Assembly: GCA_031772625.1 (NCBI GenBank)
Contig: CM062820.1
Span: 310,558,840 to 310,622,839, forward strand
Direction of reading: 5' to 3'
Length of the DNA stretch: 64,000 bases
Source: Pinus tabuliformis
Taxonomy: Eukaryota > Streptophyta > Pinopsida > Pinales > Pinaceae
Shown: positions 46,151 to 58,083 of the stretch, piece by piece
Position numbering within the stretch: position 1 is the stretch's first letter
Layout of the letters: each line of letters opens with the position of its first letter
Made by a program: the position numbers and the translations under genes
The notes under the pieces: model-generated
The model's database searches: none
Seen by the model: the letters and a program-made list of their open reading frames with translations, nothing else
What the model was told of the DNA's origin: nothing

Positions 46151-47253
46151 TTTGTTACCTTTAATGCAAATTAGTCCATTCTTCTCAATAACTTGTTGTT
46201 TATGGGTTGTTTCATGTGTTCCTTGGTCTACATGTTGAATATGCTTTGTTTTATGTTATAATCAGGTGCTATTTAATGGTTTGACTGTTGGTGATTGCAG
46301 GTTTTGGAGAAAAGGAGGAGCTCATCCAGATCAACAAAGCTTGGACTTCTACAACAGCGTTTGGACAAAGGTAAGAGCCACGTACTTGATTTCTCATATA
46401 ATAATGCATGTTTAGAGAAGGATAGCTCTACTTTGTTTTGTTTGTCACTAGAGAGTCTTAGGCTCCTAGGGAGGTTGGTTGTGTCCGCATTGTCAACTCT
46501 TTCCGCCTGACAATATCTCACAAGGTACTTTAGGGACATAGAAGAAGTTAAACACGTGAATCAACTCTGGCCAAAAGAATGTTACCTGCTTTGTTTACTC
46601 TACAGAGAATATCAGATGTTTGTTAGATTCATTAATTTTGAAGCATCAACTACAATTATTTGGAAATACTCCTATTTATGACAAGTATCCCAAGTTCTGT
46701 AGGCATGAGCTACATAAAAACTACAAAATGATCTGTGATGGCTTTATCTACAAGGTCATCTGCTATAAGAATAGGGTGCCTACTATTCACACCAGTCGGA
46801 TAGAATGCAATAGAGTATATGGCTGCTGCGATTCCTCCAAATGGTGCTTTCTCAGATGCCTTCGTCTTTGGTCCTCACTAACACAGGGCAGCGACTAGCT
46901 GCCCTGCAGCCCTCCTTGTTATATCTAAAATCTATGGACAAGGTTTCTGCAAACAAATATCATGTGAAAGTTTAGTCTCCTAATATCTATTATTTCTTCC
47001 AAGGTATTCTTGGGGCTGCTCTCCCCCTGGGATGTTGCTGCTCTCCTAACACTTTCTCTCTTCTAACACTGACTGGATCACTGCCTTGGTGCTTCCTAGA
47101 GCATCTCCCCTTGAAACCATGATGAGTTCATTATGTATTTGAAGTAACGCGCTACTCCTTTATCTTCCTCTTCCACACTTTATTAGGCTTAGTTATACTT
47201 TCTCCATTTATTTTTGATTCCAAGTTTGGTCTGCTTTGATTGGCTTCCATCAT
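46151..47253. other. Inner element interior; small unexplained frame at 46,620-46,898
   Basis: The plus-strand frame 46,620-46,898 contains protein-like text (YDKYPKFCRHELHKNYKMIC) that I do not recognise. Nothing else is supported here. Confidence 0.3.
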
Positions 47254-48320
47254 CTATCTAAAGTTCTTTAGGGTATATGGAAACCTACATTCTTTGACTT
47301 TATGCCCAAGGTTATCACACACATAACATCTTGTGTGGCCAAGAAATGGAGAAAATGGTGTGTTTCTTCTTGATTTCATGTTCTTCTTTGTATACATTTT
47401 GCATTCAACAACTTTATGACCAAATTCATTGCATAAATAAAAATAACCATATAAATGATTTGTGTACCTAGTGAATGGTTGTCTTCTTTGCTTGCTTTCT
47501 TGAGGGAACCTTTTTGTTTGCTGCTCCTTTTGCTGAGTAGTCTTGGTTTGATTCCTCTTACATTCTGCTACTACATGGCCAGGTTCATGGTAGGAAAAAC
47601 ATTTGACGTCTTTCAAGGGAGCAAAGAATCTCCTTTTCGATTTTCTAAATTTGCTCAACTTATCTTGATTTTGCTTTTTGCCTTGGTTTTTATTCATGCT
47701 GCTATTGGCTTCTTTTATAAGTATTCTAGGATTTGTTTTATCTTCTTTGATCACTGCCTTTATGTTATTGCTCTTCTCTTTTAAGTTCCTCACGGATATA
47801 ATCTTCTCTTCTAGCCATTCTTTTCATCTAGCTCACTTCTAGCTGAGACAATCTCAACCTTCAATCTTTCACACTATATTTCTGTTAATGCTAATTCAAG
47901 CCTAGCTTGATGTTCATTTGTATTTTCTTCATGAGAGTCAGGTATATTCACACATGCAGAGGTTTCATCAAACTGAACATTTTCTTTTTGGTAGGATTTT
48001 TTCTTCTTCCTCCTCTTTTCTTTTTCTGCACTGCTATTACTAGTCTCTCCTTCATGCATGAGCTACAATCTATCCCATATTTATTTTGTAGATATTAAAT
48101 CTATAACAATATCAAGATCTTTATTGTGAAGGTTTTTATATATTGCACATTTTTTTTGAGCATTCCACTATTGTTCTTATACAAAGGGAGAGTCTTTATA
48201 GTAACCATCAGATACTAGCTTCCATACACTAGGTCCATAAGCTTTCAGTTCAGATTTTACCTGATCTCTCCATTCATTGAAGTTTTCCGCACTTAACACA
48301 TAAACAATGTAATAGTCCAT
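47254..48320 (-). pseudogene. Inner element gag with zinc knuckles
   Basis: ATG 48,320 (MDYYIVYVLSAENFNEWRDQ) begins a copia-type gag, then VKSELKAYGPSVWKLV and KDLDIVIDLISTK. Two in-frame stops follow near 48,080 (before and after IWDRL), then a Lys-rich segment. The frame changes before 47,793, after which three zinc-knuckle-like motifs appear: CFSYHEPGHVVAEC (second Cys lost), FYLCNEFGHKVVEC (first Cys lost) and CYVCDNLGHKVKEC (intact). Gag packages the element RNA. No pol frame follows. Confidence 0.8.
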
Positions 48321-48370
48321 GACTTAACAAGGTCCACCTTTAAGCTGTTAGGCTTACATTGAAGGAAATG

Positions 48371-48382
48371 TCTTTGATACCA
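48371..48382 (-). other. Primer-binding site of the inner element
   Basis: Directly after the 5' LTR (one or two bases spacing) the minus strand reads ttggtatcaaagac, close to the tggtatcagagc complement of initiator tRNA-Met used by plant copia elements. Confidence 0.75.
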
Positions 48383-48384
48383 AT

Positions 48385-49753
48385 TGATGAAAACTTGACT
48401 AAACTGAGAGGGGGAGTGAATCAATTCAGTACATTCATGGACATTATTTTGATTTTCTTTAAACTCATTAACTGAACTTTAACACATAATTAAAAATAAA
48501 TGTAATATGTGAACATCAAGTAATAAGTAAACCAAAACATCACATAATCCCATGACAACAACACATATGGAGACTAGATATAAGTGTAAACCCATAATGG
48601 GAAAAAACCATGATTTTGTTATTGTTGTGATGCAAATGAAAGCTCCTACTCCCTTATTACATCTGATTTTCTGTAGGCTCCAACCTACAAGAGGTTTCTA
48701 TCTTGATTTTTCTGTAAGATACAACTTACAAGGAAGCTCCAACTCCCATATATTTTCTACAGGCTAACACCCATAGGAGGCTCCTACCTCAATAGGTTCC
48801 AACCTATTATTTATCAAGCTACAACATGAAAGGAGACTACAATCCCTTGATACATACAAGAAACAACATGGTGGTTTACTTGGTCATCAATTCTAGATAC
48901 CTCCATCTTTATCTCTGCCTCTTCTCCCCTTCAAATCTGCTTCATATCAGCTTCATATGTACCAAGTAACTCACAAACAATCAACTCTCACATTATAAAA
49001 CTAAAAAAAATCTAATCTTTCCTTCCAAAAGCACATATTTTATGAATATAGTTTGTTGGTTATTTGTATTTCACACAAGAATATGAAGTAAACAGACTTG
49101 ACTTTTTTCCTTCCACATTCATTTACAATCCCTTCATATTTTGAATATTAAAACATAATTAAGAGCTCCAGATATTATTTTCATCCTTTGTAATGATTAA
49201 ATACACCAACATAATACCCAGACCATGCAAGTAAATAATGGATTAGAACATCATAACATGTAAAACATTCACTCTCCAATGCAAGCAATATGCATGCAAT
49301 ATATGAAAACAATGCATCACTCTCCAAAGCCATATATATGCTCTACAACATCTTGTATCACTACTTCTTCATGCCATTGTCTCAACAACCTTGAGTCTTG
49401 CCTTGTTTGTCATGGAGTCTTTCCTTTGCCTTCCATCCCAACAATTTTATTGCATCACAACATATCACTCATCATATGTGTACAACAACATAAGCCAACA
49501 TCACCAAATCATCAACACCCCCAAGTATGAAAAGCATAACAAGCATCAACTACAACACATTTCAGGTCTCTATTCTATTGTTGTTGATCCTTTGCTATTC
49601 CTATACCCAAGTTGTTCCTGCCTTGTTACTCTTGCATACCTTTCCCCTACTTTTATTCCTTTGTTGTGTTGTTCCTTTACTACTCCTTTGTTGCTCCTTT
49701 GTTGTTTCGTTGTCTTTGCTACTCGTTTTACATCAATGAAAACAATTCCATCA
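48385..49753 (-). repeat. Inner element 5' LTR
   Basis: Partner of 36,648-38,097. On the plus strand it starts tgatgaaaacttgac and ends aattccatca. The last 87 bases were later copied to about 50,811-50,896 by a tandem duplication. Confidence 0.9.
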
Positions 49754-51952
49754 CTGGACACTTAGTCATATTTATAAGTACCTTCATGAGCTATGAACAT
49801 CAACACTTCCTCATATCAAGGGAGGTACTTCTTCCCCCTAAAATTGGCTTCGATCCTATAACTACATATAATTCCTTGACTGATCCCTATGAACTATAAG
49901 CCTTCCCTGCCACTTGGTCTAGAAACATCCTTGAAATCCTACTCCCCTTAGCTTAGTCCCTATAAGCCTCATACTCTTGAAAATACTATAAGGTCATCTC
50001 ATACCAAGAGATCTTCATGAAAAATTTGGAGGAATCCATCAATTACTCTTCCCCTCCCAAACCTAAAGATTGTCTCTCTCTAACCCACTCAACATTTGAA
50101 GCTTCCTACTACTAGTTCTTTGTCACTACTCTACTTATTTCCATTGCTTGAATAGGTGGACCCTTTAGCCTATATAAGATGCTCTCTCTAAATCCAATGA
50201 CATGTCCACCATCAAATCTAGATCCCCTAGGTTTGATTAGTTCCTTTCCATCCTAGAATGCTACATAGAACCCCTTCTTATCCATCATAGAGGCTAAGAG
50301 AAAACTCCACCTAAGTTCTAGTACCAATAACACATCATTCACTTCCATCCTGCCTCTTGACTCAAGTTGAAATAATACTATTCCAACCCCCTTAACTTCA
50401 TGTTTAGCATCATCAGTAGTGTCCACATCTAGTTCTAAGTCCCACTTGATCAAGTTTTCTAACTATTCCCATGTTATTGTCATATGTCTTGTGGCTTTAG
50501 TATCTAGTAGCGATGAACCACCTAGTAAGGTACTCGGGGAAAGCTAGGAGAAAAGTGAGAAATCTATTTCAAACTTCTTGGAAAACTCCCCCTAAGCTGC
50601 TATTGACACTACTACACTTAACTGTGTTCCTTTTCCTCCATTCTTCCTCTCTAGACACTATGAAGCAAGTGTCCTATATTATGACATGAGAAACTCTTGA
50701 CCTTAGTTGAGTCCTTCTTCTTCTTAAACTGTGAAGTTGAATCATCACTAATGTTTAAACTCTTTTCATTGAAAATTTTCCATCAGAGCCATGTTTTTGT
50801 CATCTTCCTTCTTGTTCCTTTACTACTCCTTTGCTGCTCCTTTGTTGTTCCGTTGTCTTTGCTACTCGTTTTCCATCAATGACAACAATTCCATCACTGG
50901 AGACTTAGTCATATTCAGAAGTACCTTCATGAGCTATTAACATCAACACTTCCTCATAGCAAGGGAGGTACTTCTTCCCCCTGAAATTGGCTTTGATCCT
51001 ATAACTACATATAATTCCTTGACTGATCCCTATGAACTATAAGCCTTCCCTGCCACTTGGTCTAGAAACATCCTTGAAATCCTACTCCCCTTAGCTTAGT
51101 CCCTATAAGCCTCATACTCTTGAAAATACTATAAGGTCATCTCATACCAAGAGATCTTCATGAAAAATTTGGAGGAATCCATCAACTACTCTTCCCCTCC
51201 TAAACCTAAAGATTGTCTCTCTCTAACCCACTCAACATTTGAGGCTTCCTACTACTTGTTCTTTGTCACTACTCTACTTATTTCCATTGCTTGAATAGGT
51301 GGACCCTTTAGCCTATATAAGATGCTCTCTCTAAATCCAATGACATGTCCACCATCAAATCTAGATCCCCTAGGTTTGATTAGTTCCTTTCCATCCTAGA
51401 ATGCTACATATAACCCCTTCTTATCCATCATAGAGACTAAGAGAAAACTCCACCTAAGTTCTAGTACCAATAACACATCATTCACTTCCATCCTGCCTCT
51501 TGACTCAAGTTGAAATACTACTATTCCAACCCCCTTAACTTCATGTTTAGCATCATCAGTAGTGTCCACATCTAGTTCTAAGTCCCACTTGATCAAGTTG
51601 TCTAACTATTCCCATGTTATTGTCATATGTCTTGTGGCTTTAGTGTCTAGTAGCGATGAACCACCTAGTAAGGTACTCGATGAAAGGTAGGAAAAAAGTG
51701 AGAAATATATTTCAAACTTCTTGGAAAACTCCCCCTAAGCTGCTATTGACACTACTACACTTAATTGCATTCCTTTTCCTCCATTCTTCCTCTCTAGACA
51801 CTGTGAAGCAAGTGTCCTATATTATGACATGAGAAACTCTTGACCTTAGTTGAGTCCTTCTTCTTCTTAAACTGTGAAGTTGAATCATCACTAATGTTTA
51901 AAATCTTTTCATTGAAAATTTTCCATTAGAGCCATGTTTTTGTCATCTTCCT
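49667..51952. repeat. Tandem duplication, 2 copies of a 1,143-bp unit
   Basis: Unit 1 is about 49,667-50,809 and unit 2 about 50,810-51,952. The paired frames at 50,253-50,453 and 51,396-51,596 are exactly 1,143 apart, and the LTR end aacaattccatcactgga occurs at 49,741 and 50,884. Each unit contains the end of the inner 5' LTR, the split end of the outer LTR and part of the outer coding region. Breakpoints share cttcttgtt. Confidence 0.92.
49754..49805 (-). repeat. Outer element 3' LTR, terminal part
   Basis: After the inner-element target copy ctgga, cacttagtcatat...gagctatgaacatcaaca continues the outer LTR, parallel to cacttaggcctat...cagctacaaacataaaca at 54,073-54,118. Confidence 0.7.
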
Positions 51953-52540
51953 TCTTGTTGATCTTTCCCTTTGCATGTAACATTATTTCCTCTTGTGTGC
52001 GTTCATCCCTTAGCCTATCAAATGTGGGTAGTTGATCTCAAGCACATACTTCTGTAATGAATGGACCCCATGCCTCTAATAACCCATTCAATTCCACATT
52101 TAATAGTTTTGAGTCTTCCACCTTTTATCCCACTGCTACAAGTTGATCATGAATCTATGTGATTGTCATCAAATTACTCATCACTAAGTCATACTTGGTC
52201 ATCTATGTAGTCCAAAGCATACTTTAAATATCATCTTCCTATTTATTTTCATACTTTGGTATAATCCTATCAAGGCATCAAACATCTCCTTGGTTGTCTA
52301 CTTCGTAGTTAAGTGAGGGCTCAAATGATCCTTCACAACATCCAAGAATAGCCTATATGCCTTTATCTCCTTCTTTGCTAGGATGAAATTCTTTTGAGGA
52401 TCTAACATCTTCAAGATCTTGGTATAAACAATATCCTATATATATTTTTCCTCGAGGACCAAGGTGACCATAACCTTCCAAGGTAGGAAGTTTGAAGCTC
52501 TTTCTAACCTATATTCATACCAAAGACCCATTGCAATCAC
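50200..52540 (-). pseudogene. Outer element gag and protease region (copia-type), decayed
   Basis: From about 52,520 on the minus strand: YRLERASNFLPWKVMVTLVL then EEKYI[stop]DIVYTKIL (relatives EEKDLWDIV, so Trp to stop), KKEIKAYRLFLDVVKDHLSPHL, TTKEMFDALIGLYQ: the UBN2/DUF4219 gag core. After frameshifts comes a damaged zinc knuckle (FSCHNIGH), then the protease region LLDTKATRHMT (active site usually DSGATRHMT) and KGVGIVVFQLESRGRMEVND then VLLVLELRW. The sequence continues to the 3' LTR without integrase, RT or RNase H. The protease half is present twice because of the tandem duplication. Confidence 0.82.
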
Positions 52541-53437
52541 TTTTACCAAATCTTGCCAAAGAATTTTTGAATATTTTTTTCCTGGTTCTTAAGCCACCCA
52601 ACACTCTAACTACTGTGTTTTGGAATCCTCACAGAATTTTTCCCACATAGAAACTTGTCTCAAGTTCCTATTATGGTTCTTGCCCAACCCCTCTGTGCAC
52701 CTATACCTCATGCACTTTGGCTAGGTCATGCCCAACCCTACAACCAAATTTTCCATTTTCATTGCGCGTTGTTGGCCCATACTTTTTTGCTTTGGTCACT
52801 AACCTCGACACCTACTGACGCTGTTCTTGTCATAATTTTGTCCAATAACTAGTTGATACACTATGATTCCTTGGTTGATCTGGCTTGAACTCTTAGATTG
52901 CTTGCCCCCTCTCTTCCCCTCCCCCCCAATATCGTGTTAGCTAGTCAGTGGCTATTGAGTCCTATGAATGTGAAAATGTATCCCTATGGATAGGTTTCTT
53001 TGTGTTACCGCCACCCAAATGCACCTTTCACTTCTGTAATCCCTCACTCGCTTCACATTTCATCTCTCACAACCAATCATTTCCCCTATCAACACCAGTA
53101 TCTAATGGAAGCTATGCAAACCAAAAACATCCTCGTGGCTCCCTTATATTCACTCCAGTGGCTATGGGTGGGTTAGATGGCCCATTAAGAGATTCCATCC
53201 CACAATTCATTTTTTATTTTTAATCTTTATAGGAAAAGCTAACTTTGACACCCTCATGTAGAATAATTTTATTTTACATTCATAGCATTTTACAATATGT
53301 ATGGCCAAGATCATTTCGGCCTGTAAAAATATTTTTTCCTTGTGTGACCTGGATGAACTTAGCGTTGATGATCCTATATGAACTTGGATTCTGTGTGATT
53401 TAGAGATTGGTTCTTAGAGTTTATCACTCTGACACCA
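52541..53437 (-). other. Outer element 5' untranslated region with primer-binding site
   Basis: Between the 5' LTR and gag. The minus-strand sequence at 53,437-53,425 is tggtgtcagagtg, an initiator-Met-type primer-binding site with one change from the common tggtatcagag. Open frames on the plus strand (52,655-52,852 and 52,948-53,223) are not recognised. Confidence 0.6.
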
Positions 53438-54118
53438 TTTTATTTTCCTACAAACCTAACACACAATGATCCATTGATCCAATATATTACATATATTTTT
53501 AATGAATGCACAACTAGTTTCTTAACTTTAATTAGCAAAAGAAAAAAGCATAACCAATGTCACAAAATTAACACAATAGATTCCGCCCAATCAAATTAGT
53601 TCTTCATTAAAAATATTTAGAACTTGCTTGGGCTCTTGCCTTGGAATAATGGTCCAATTGAACAACTGGATTTGATCTAGTTGATCAATCTCTCCTTAGT
53701 TAATATGGATATCCTTTCCACTTCCTTCCTCATACCCAAAATAATAGAGTATCACACTCTTCACTGAGATGCCTCTCACAATCTTGTGTTGGTGTATGGT
53801 GTGTCTTCTCCCTCAACCTTACTTTTATAACTTTTCGTTGAGCTAAATACCTAACCCTAATCTCTAAAGTGATTGATAGCCGAGATTAGATCTCTCCTCA
53901 CTTGAGATCAAGGGATGAGATTAAAATAATTTATTTTTTCTAATTTTTCTTTGGATCAATTGGCCCAAATAATAATTGTGTTCTTTTCCTAAGTAAAATC
54001 TTAGGCTAAGTTAGAAATACAACATGATCATATTAGAACAAGTGTTTAAGGAGATGTTGGGTGTTTCCTAGACACTTAGGCCTATGAAAAAGTAGTTTCC
54101 CAGCTACAAACATAAACA
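53438..54118 (-). repeat. Outer element 5' LTR
   Basis: Partner of 35,969-36,647 plus 49,754-49,805. The plus-strand start has lost the TG (tttt instead of tgtt). Confidence 0.82.
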
Positions 54119-56269
54119 TAGAGAATGAAGTATATTACACTCTCTATCTAGTGTAGAAATGTTTTCATTTTTGGAGTAGAAGGAGGCTTATATAATATTA
54201 TCATTATGTGTGGTGCTATCCTATTCAAGCTTAGTGATTTTGGAGTATTATCATTAGTGCATCCTTACTGTATTGGTTGACGTATTTGTGCTTGCAGAGA
54301 ACCCACTTAACCTTCTTTGTTTCATCATTATCCAAGGATGGATTGACCACAACTTCTAAGCATGACAAAATACTAAACTATATGGGTATAATAAGGAAAC
54401 TAGCCAAGAAATCAATGTAGGAAATGTTGTGTAATCTTGTCATTTATGTCAAAGCTAGGGGTAGACCCGAAGGTGGGAGCATAATAAAAGGTAGAAGTGC
54501 AATCTAAGGAAGGAGCATTTCAAGGTGTGAAATTGTGAAAATGGGGGAAAATCTTAAAATTTAGAAAAAGAGGTCGAAACCTCAATTTCAATGATTTTAA
54601 TTACAATGCAATTGGCACACAAAATCCAATCTTTCAAACCTTTGTCGTCAGTTAACATATGGAGATATCTCCATTGATTGTTGAACTGTCTATTGAAACC
54701 TCAACGTATTGGGGATTTTACACTGGTGAATTCACCAAAATCATAAATATCCCAATGTACTATATCCCTTGGTCAAGCCACAAATCACAAGGTACTTGCG
54801 GACTAGCGCTTGAGGGCTAAGCTCCCCCTTAAAATATTGGCATATCATCATTTCACAAAGGTAGAGTTCATAGGATTTTCTCAAAATATAACATAGTGGT
54901 TGTTGGTCATAACCTTTGGTCACGCAACACTAAGGTGTAGGACCTAAGGGCTTAAGGCCCCTCAACATATTTGCAAATTGATGATTTGGCAATCGCATGA
55001 TTTTCTATTTTCCTAATATTCTAGTATAACCTAGCCCCTAATTATGATCTCAATCATGAAGAGTTGAAGCTATAGTGCTAAGGATTTATACACCTCAATA
55101 TATTATCTACTAGAGGATTTGTGGTGAAAATAGGTTGATATCCCGATATATGGTGCCTTGGCTCTATCAAATGACAATACATTTAGCGACAATTGATAGA
55201 AAAATTCTTTGTTTTTCATACTAGAAAAGTCCATGCTCTGTAATGTTTTCTAGTTTCAAAGGTTTTATGTGATTTCCCAATATCCCAGTATGAATGGAAA
55301 AATAATTGAGGTTTTTCCTCTTCTTCCTAGTTCTAGTGTTTAGTTGTAGAAGTGTAAAGTTATACAACCTAGTGCCTAAGGTTCCAACGCCCTTAGCATA
55401 ATGGTATTTTAGAGAAGGCCTCGTAAATGACCCTCAATTGTAGGGTGCCTAAGAAGTAACACCTTGAGCTACATGCTTGCGGGAAAAGTCATTTTTCTAG
55501 GTGATTCTAGTGTTAACTATTTTGGGGACTTTTCTTGATTTATTGATGAAAAGTGGAAATTGGTGTTTCAGACCCCCAATTCCCCTTATCACTATATTGG
55601 CTAAAGGATGTGTTGACAAGTGAATAAGACTCTGACATCCCAGTATAAAACAACCATGTCATGTTATATGGGAATATATGTGAAAGTAAGGTGCATGAGT
55701 GCTAAAACCTTTGAAAATGTTTGATTGAAGGGAGCTTATAAATGCTAAAGAAACTATAAGTTACAAAAGATTGCTTGGTTAAGAAAAAAGAAGTTTGATG
55801 GGTGGAATTGAATGGAGTGAAAAGTTTAAAATATTAGGTGAAGAAAGAACCAAAAATAAAATATCACTTACATTATTAAAGTGTATATCTAATTAGTGCG
55901 TTAAAGGAATCACTGTATAAGAAAGTGTCATGTTGACAAAGATGTAGTTTGCGGGATAAGACACTGTAGAGACTTAGATAACAAAGTTTTCATTTTAAAA
56001 AGTTGGGATCTAAAGGAAGCACCCGTTCAAAGCAAAGAGGCGAAGAGACAATGAATTATGGATGAATGAAAGGGAATGTGTGATCGTAGAGAATTTCAAA
56101 AGACAAAGATGAACCAAAGAAGAGAATATTAAAGATCAGAGATGAACGAGTTGACTAGAATAATTGGGGAGTAGAGTGAACCAAAGAAGAAAATATTAAA
56201 GATCAAAGAGAGGAATTAGGAGGTGATTGCAAAGAATGGAACAAGAGTAGGGTGGACTATATAAGAACA
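54119..56269. other. Spacer, no gene seen
   Basis: Recurring short wording (gcgcttgagggctaag, gacctaagggcttaagg, tcccaatgtac) suggests old repeat DNA, but I can define no element and no coding frame. Confidence 0.4.
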
Positions 56270-56725
56270 TATTGTAGATAAGAGATTAGAGGGGATTTGT
56301 GTCTCTTGTAGGTTGGTGCCTACAAACCAACCAAGGAGACTAGTTTCTCTTATAGGTTGGTGCCTAAAAATCAATGGAGGAAACTGGTGTCTCCTATAAG
56401 TTGGTTCCTATAGAATAGTAGAGGGGACTGGTGACTCCTATAGGTTGGTTCCTACAAATAATCATATGGGATTGGTGTCTCTTATAGGTTGGTTCCTATA
56501 AATCATTTAGGGGATTGGTGAATTTTGTAGGTTTGTGCCTATAAGGAACAAATAATTAAAAGAAGTTTTTTGGTTTTCTCATTAAATGGTTTCCATGTTA
56601 TCCTGGGTTCTATGTTCATCTTATGAGATTGATGTTTTATTGTGATTAACTGTTTTAAATAAGTAAAATTTATATTATATTGATTCACCCCCAACCCCTA
56701 AGTATAATCATGCATCTAACATAAA
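56270..56725 (+). repeat. LTR-like remnant with about six palindromic 'tataggttggtgcctata' boxes
   Basis: Six imperfect direct repeats of 50-60 bases (56,285-56,565) each contain a self-complementary box such as tataggttggttcctata. They are followed by a leader and ttgattcacccccaacccct, then catctaaca. The inner LTR, read on its minus strand, has the same order: ctataggttggagcctac boxes, a ttatg.gat.ttgatt region and ttgattcactccccctctca near its end. I therefore read this as one LTR, on the plus strand, of a related element. Confidence 0.45.
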
Positions 56726-57782
56726 ACCCCATATTAAAAGGGTAATTATCAAGCAATTTTCAAGCCACAAAAGGAAAAGAAATTCCAAGATTGACCCATT
56801 CTTATTTCTCGAGAATGCAATATCATAAACACCACTTATAAAGAAACATGGAAATAAAATTCGAGGGACCAAGGATTTCCCAACTAGATTGCTAAACTGA
56901 GAGGAAAATACCAACACTGGAAGGAAAACGTGACCTGAAACCACAATATTTAGATAACTCTAAACTAGAATTTGCTCATTAAAAAACTTCTCAAATTCAC
57001 TGCAAAAAAACACAAAGCTCCATCAATAGAACAATCGAACACTACCAGGTCTTAGACCCAACAAAATCCAAGCTAAATTACCAAAGAGACACCCGAAGGT
57101 AGAGCATAAAGTCAATGTTGTACCATATTTCATTAGAAAATTCATTCTTGCGCATTGAACTACCATGAATGAGGCCTACCAAGCCATATGGGAATGTGGG
57201 GTAGGCCACCTCACATAGTCCTTCTCTAATTGCATGTCATTATTTGTTAGTGATGCTTTAATATTTGTTGTATTTCCAATTAATGTCCTCAAATAATTAT
57301 ATAAATAGGATTAAGTTATAGCTTAAGTCCCCATTTTTATTCAAAACCTCTGTTTGAAGGAAGAGAAAATATTTTCTGAATGATCCACCTCTCCATTTGA
57401 TTCCTTTTTGATATGGTAGAATCTCACCCAGATTGGCTAGAGAAATCATTTCTTAATAGTAAATATTGAGTTCTCATAAACTATCAAAGATCTTAAATAT
57501 TCATCCTTGGTGAAAAAAATATCATACCACAATGAGAAAGCCTTGGCTATGTTATCCAAAGCATTTTTAAGACCAAAGACATTTAAACAAACTTTTTTCC
57601 CTGAAGACTTCTCCTGACACCTTGTTGTGAGTTCTACAACAAACCCACATTTTATTAAAAATAAAATGTGGACCTTTTAAAAAATTTCATTTTTATATTT
57701 TGAAAGTTTTCCATTATAAATCAACCATGTTGGATTTAATTCACATCTCTATAAAATTTAGAAAAAAATTAAGGTAAATATT

Positions 57783-57786
<4 letters not shown>
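56726..57786. other. Spacer, no gene seen
   Basis: No coding or transposon boundary signal that I can support. Confidence 0.45.
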
Positions 57787-57843
<57 letters not shown>

Positions 57844-57857
57844 ATATATATATATAT
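57787..57857. repeat. (TA)n microsatellite
   Basis: A long TA run with one interruption (tatctatata at 57,839-57,848). Confidence 0.95.
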
Positions 57858-58083
57858 TTCAAAATCCATCTGGATGATTTCCTAACTTACACTCGAATAA
57901 ATTTATATCCAGATACCCAGATGGTTATTTAAGTTTCATTTCTCGCGTAACACTGATTTCACTGATCTTCAGATGTCCCAAGATGACACACTTCAAATAA
58001 ATTTTATTTATTTATTTTAGTTGTTTCTATTTTTTCCACATTTACGATGTATCTGAATATCCAGGTATTTTCTTAAATTGCCA

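Larger units (their letters stand above)
36648..49753 (-). mobile_element. Inner LTR element (13.1 kb), gag-only, carrying host-gene fragments
   Basis: Direct LTRs of 1,450 and 1,369 bases (36,648-38,097 and 48,385-49,753) bound this minus-strand element. Each LTR begins TGATG and ends CATCA. A polypurine tract is adjacent to the 3' LTR (38,098-38,112) and a tggtatcaaag primer-binding site follows the 5' LTR (48,382-48,371). Flanking 5-mers are ctaga and ctgga, a target duplication with one mismatch. The only element gene is gag (48,320-47,254). No protease, integrase, RT or RNase H is recognisable in the remaining 9 kb, which instead has kelch and kinesin-7 fragments, tandem repeats and an LTR-like patch. 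Either captured genes or later insertions explain this content. Confidence 0.85.
35969..54118 (-). mobile_element. Outer copia-type LTR retrotransposon, gag/protease remnant, interrupted by the inner element
   Basis: A pair of similar LTRs brackets a minus-strand internal region: left (3') LTR 35,969-36,647 continuing at 49,754-49,805, right (5') LTR 53,438-54,118. Both read TGTT/TTTT...ACA on the plus strand. A primer-binding site (tggtgtcagagtg, close to the initiator-Met type tggtatcagagc) follows the 5' LTR at 53,437-53,425. The internal region codes only for copia-type gag and the protease region; integrase and RT are absent, so it was non-autonomous or internally deleted. I could not find a matching 5-bp target duplication (catgg on the left, tagag on the right). 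Confidence 0.8.

Noticed and set aside
49570..49761. Frames in both strands near 49.4-49.9 kb
   Set aside because: They arise from the ttgttcctttgctg repeats of the inner LTR and are not genes.
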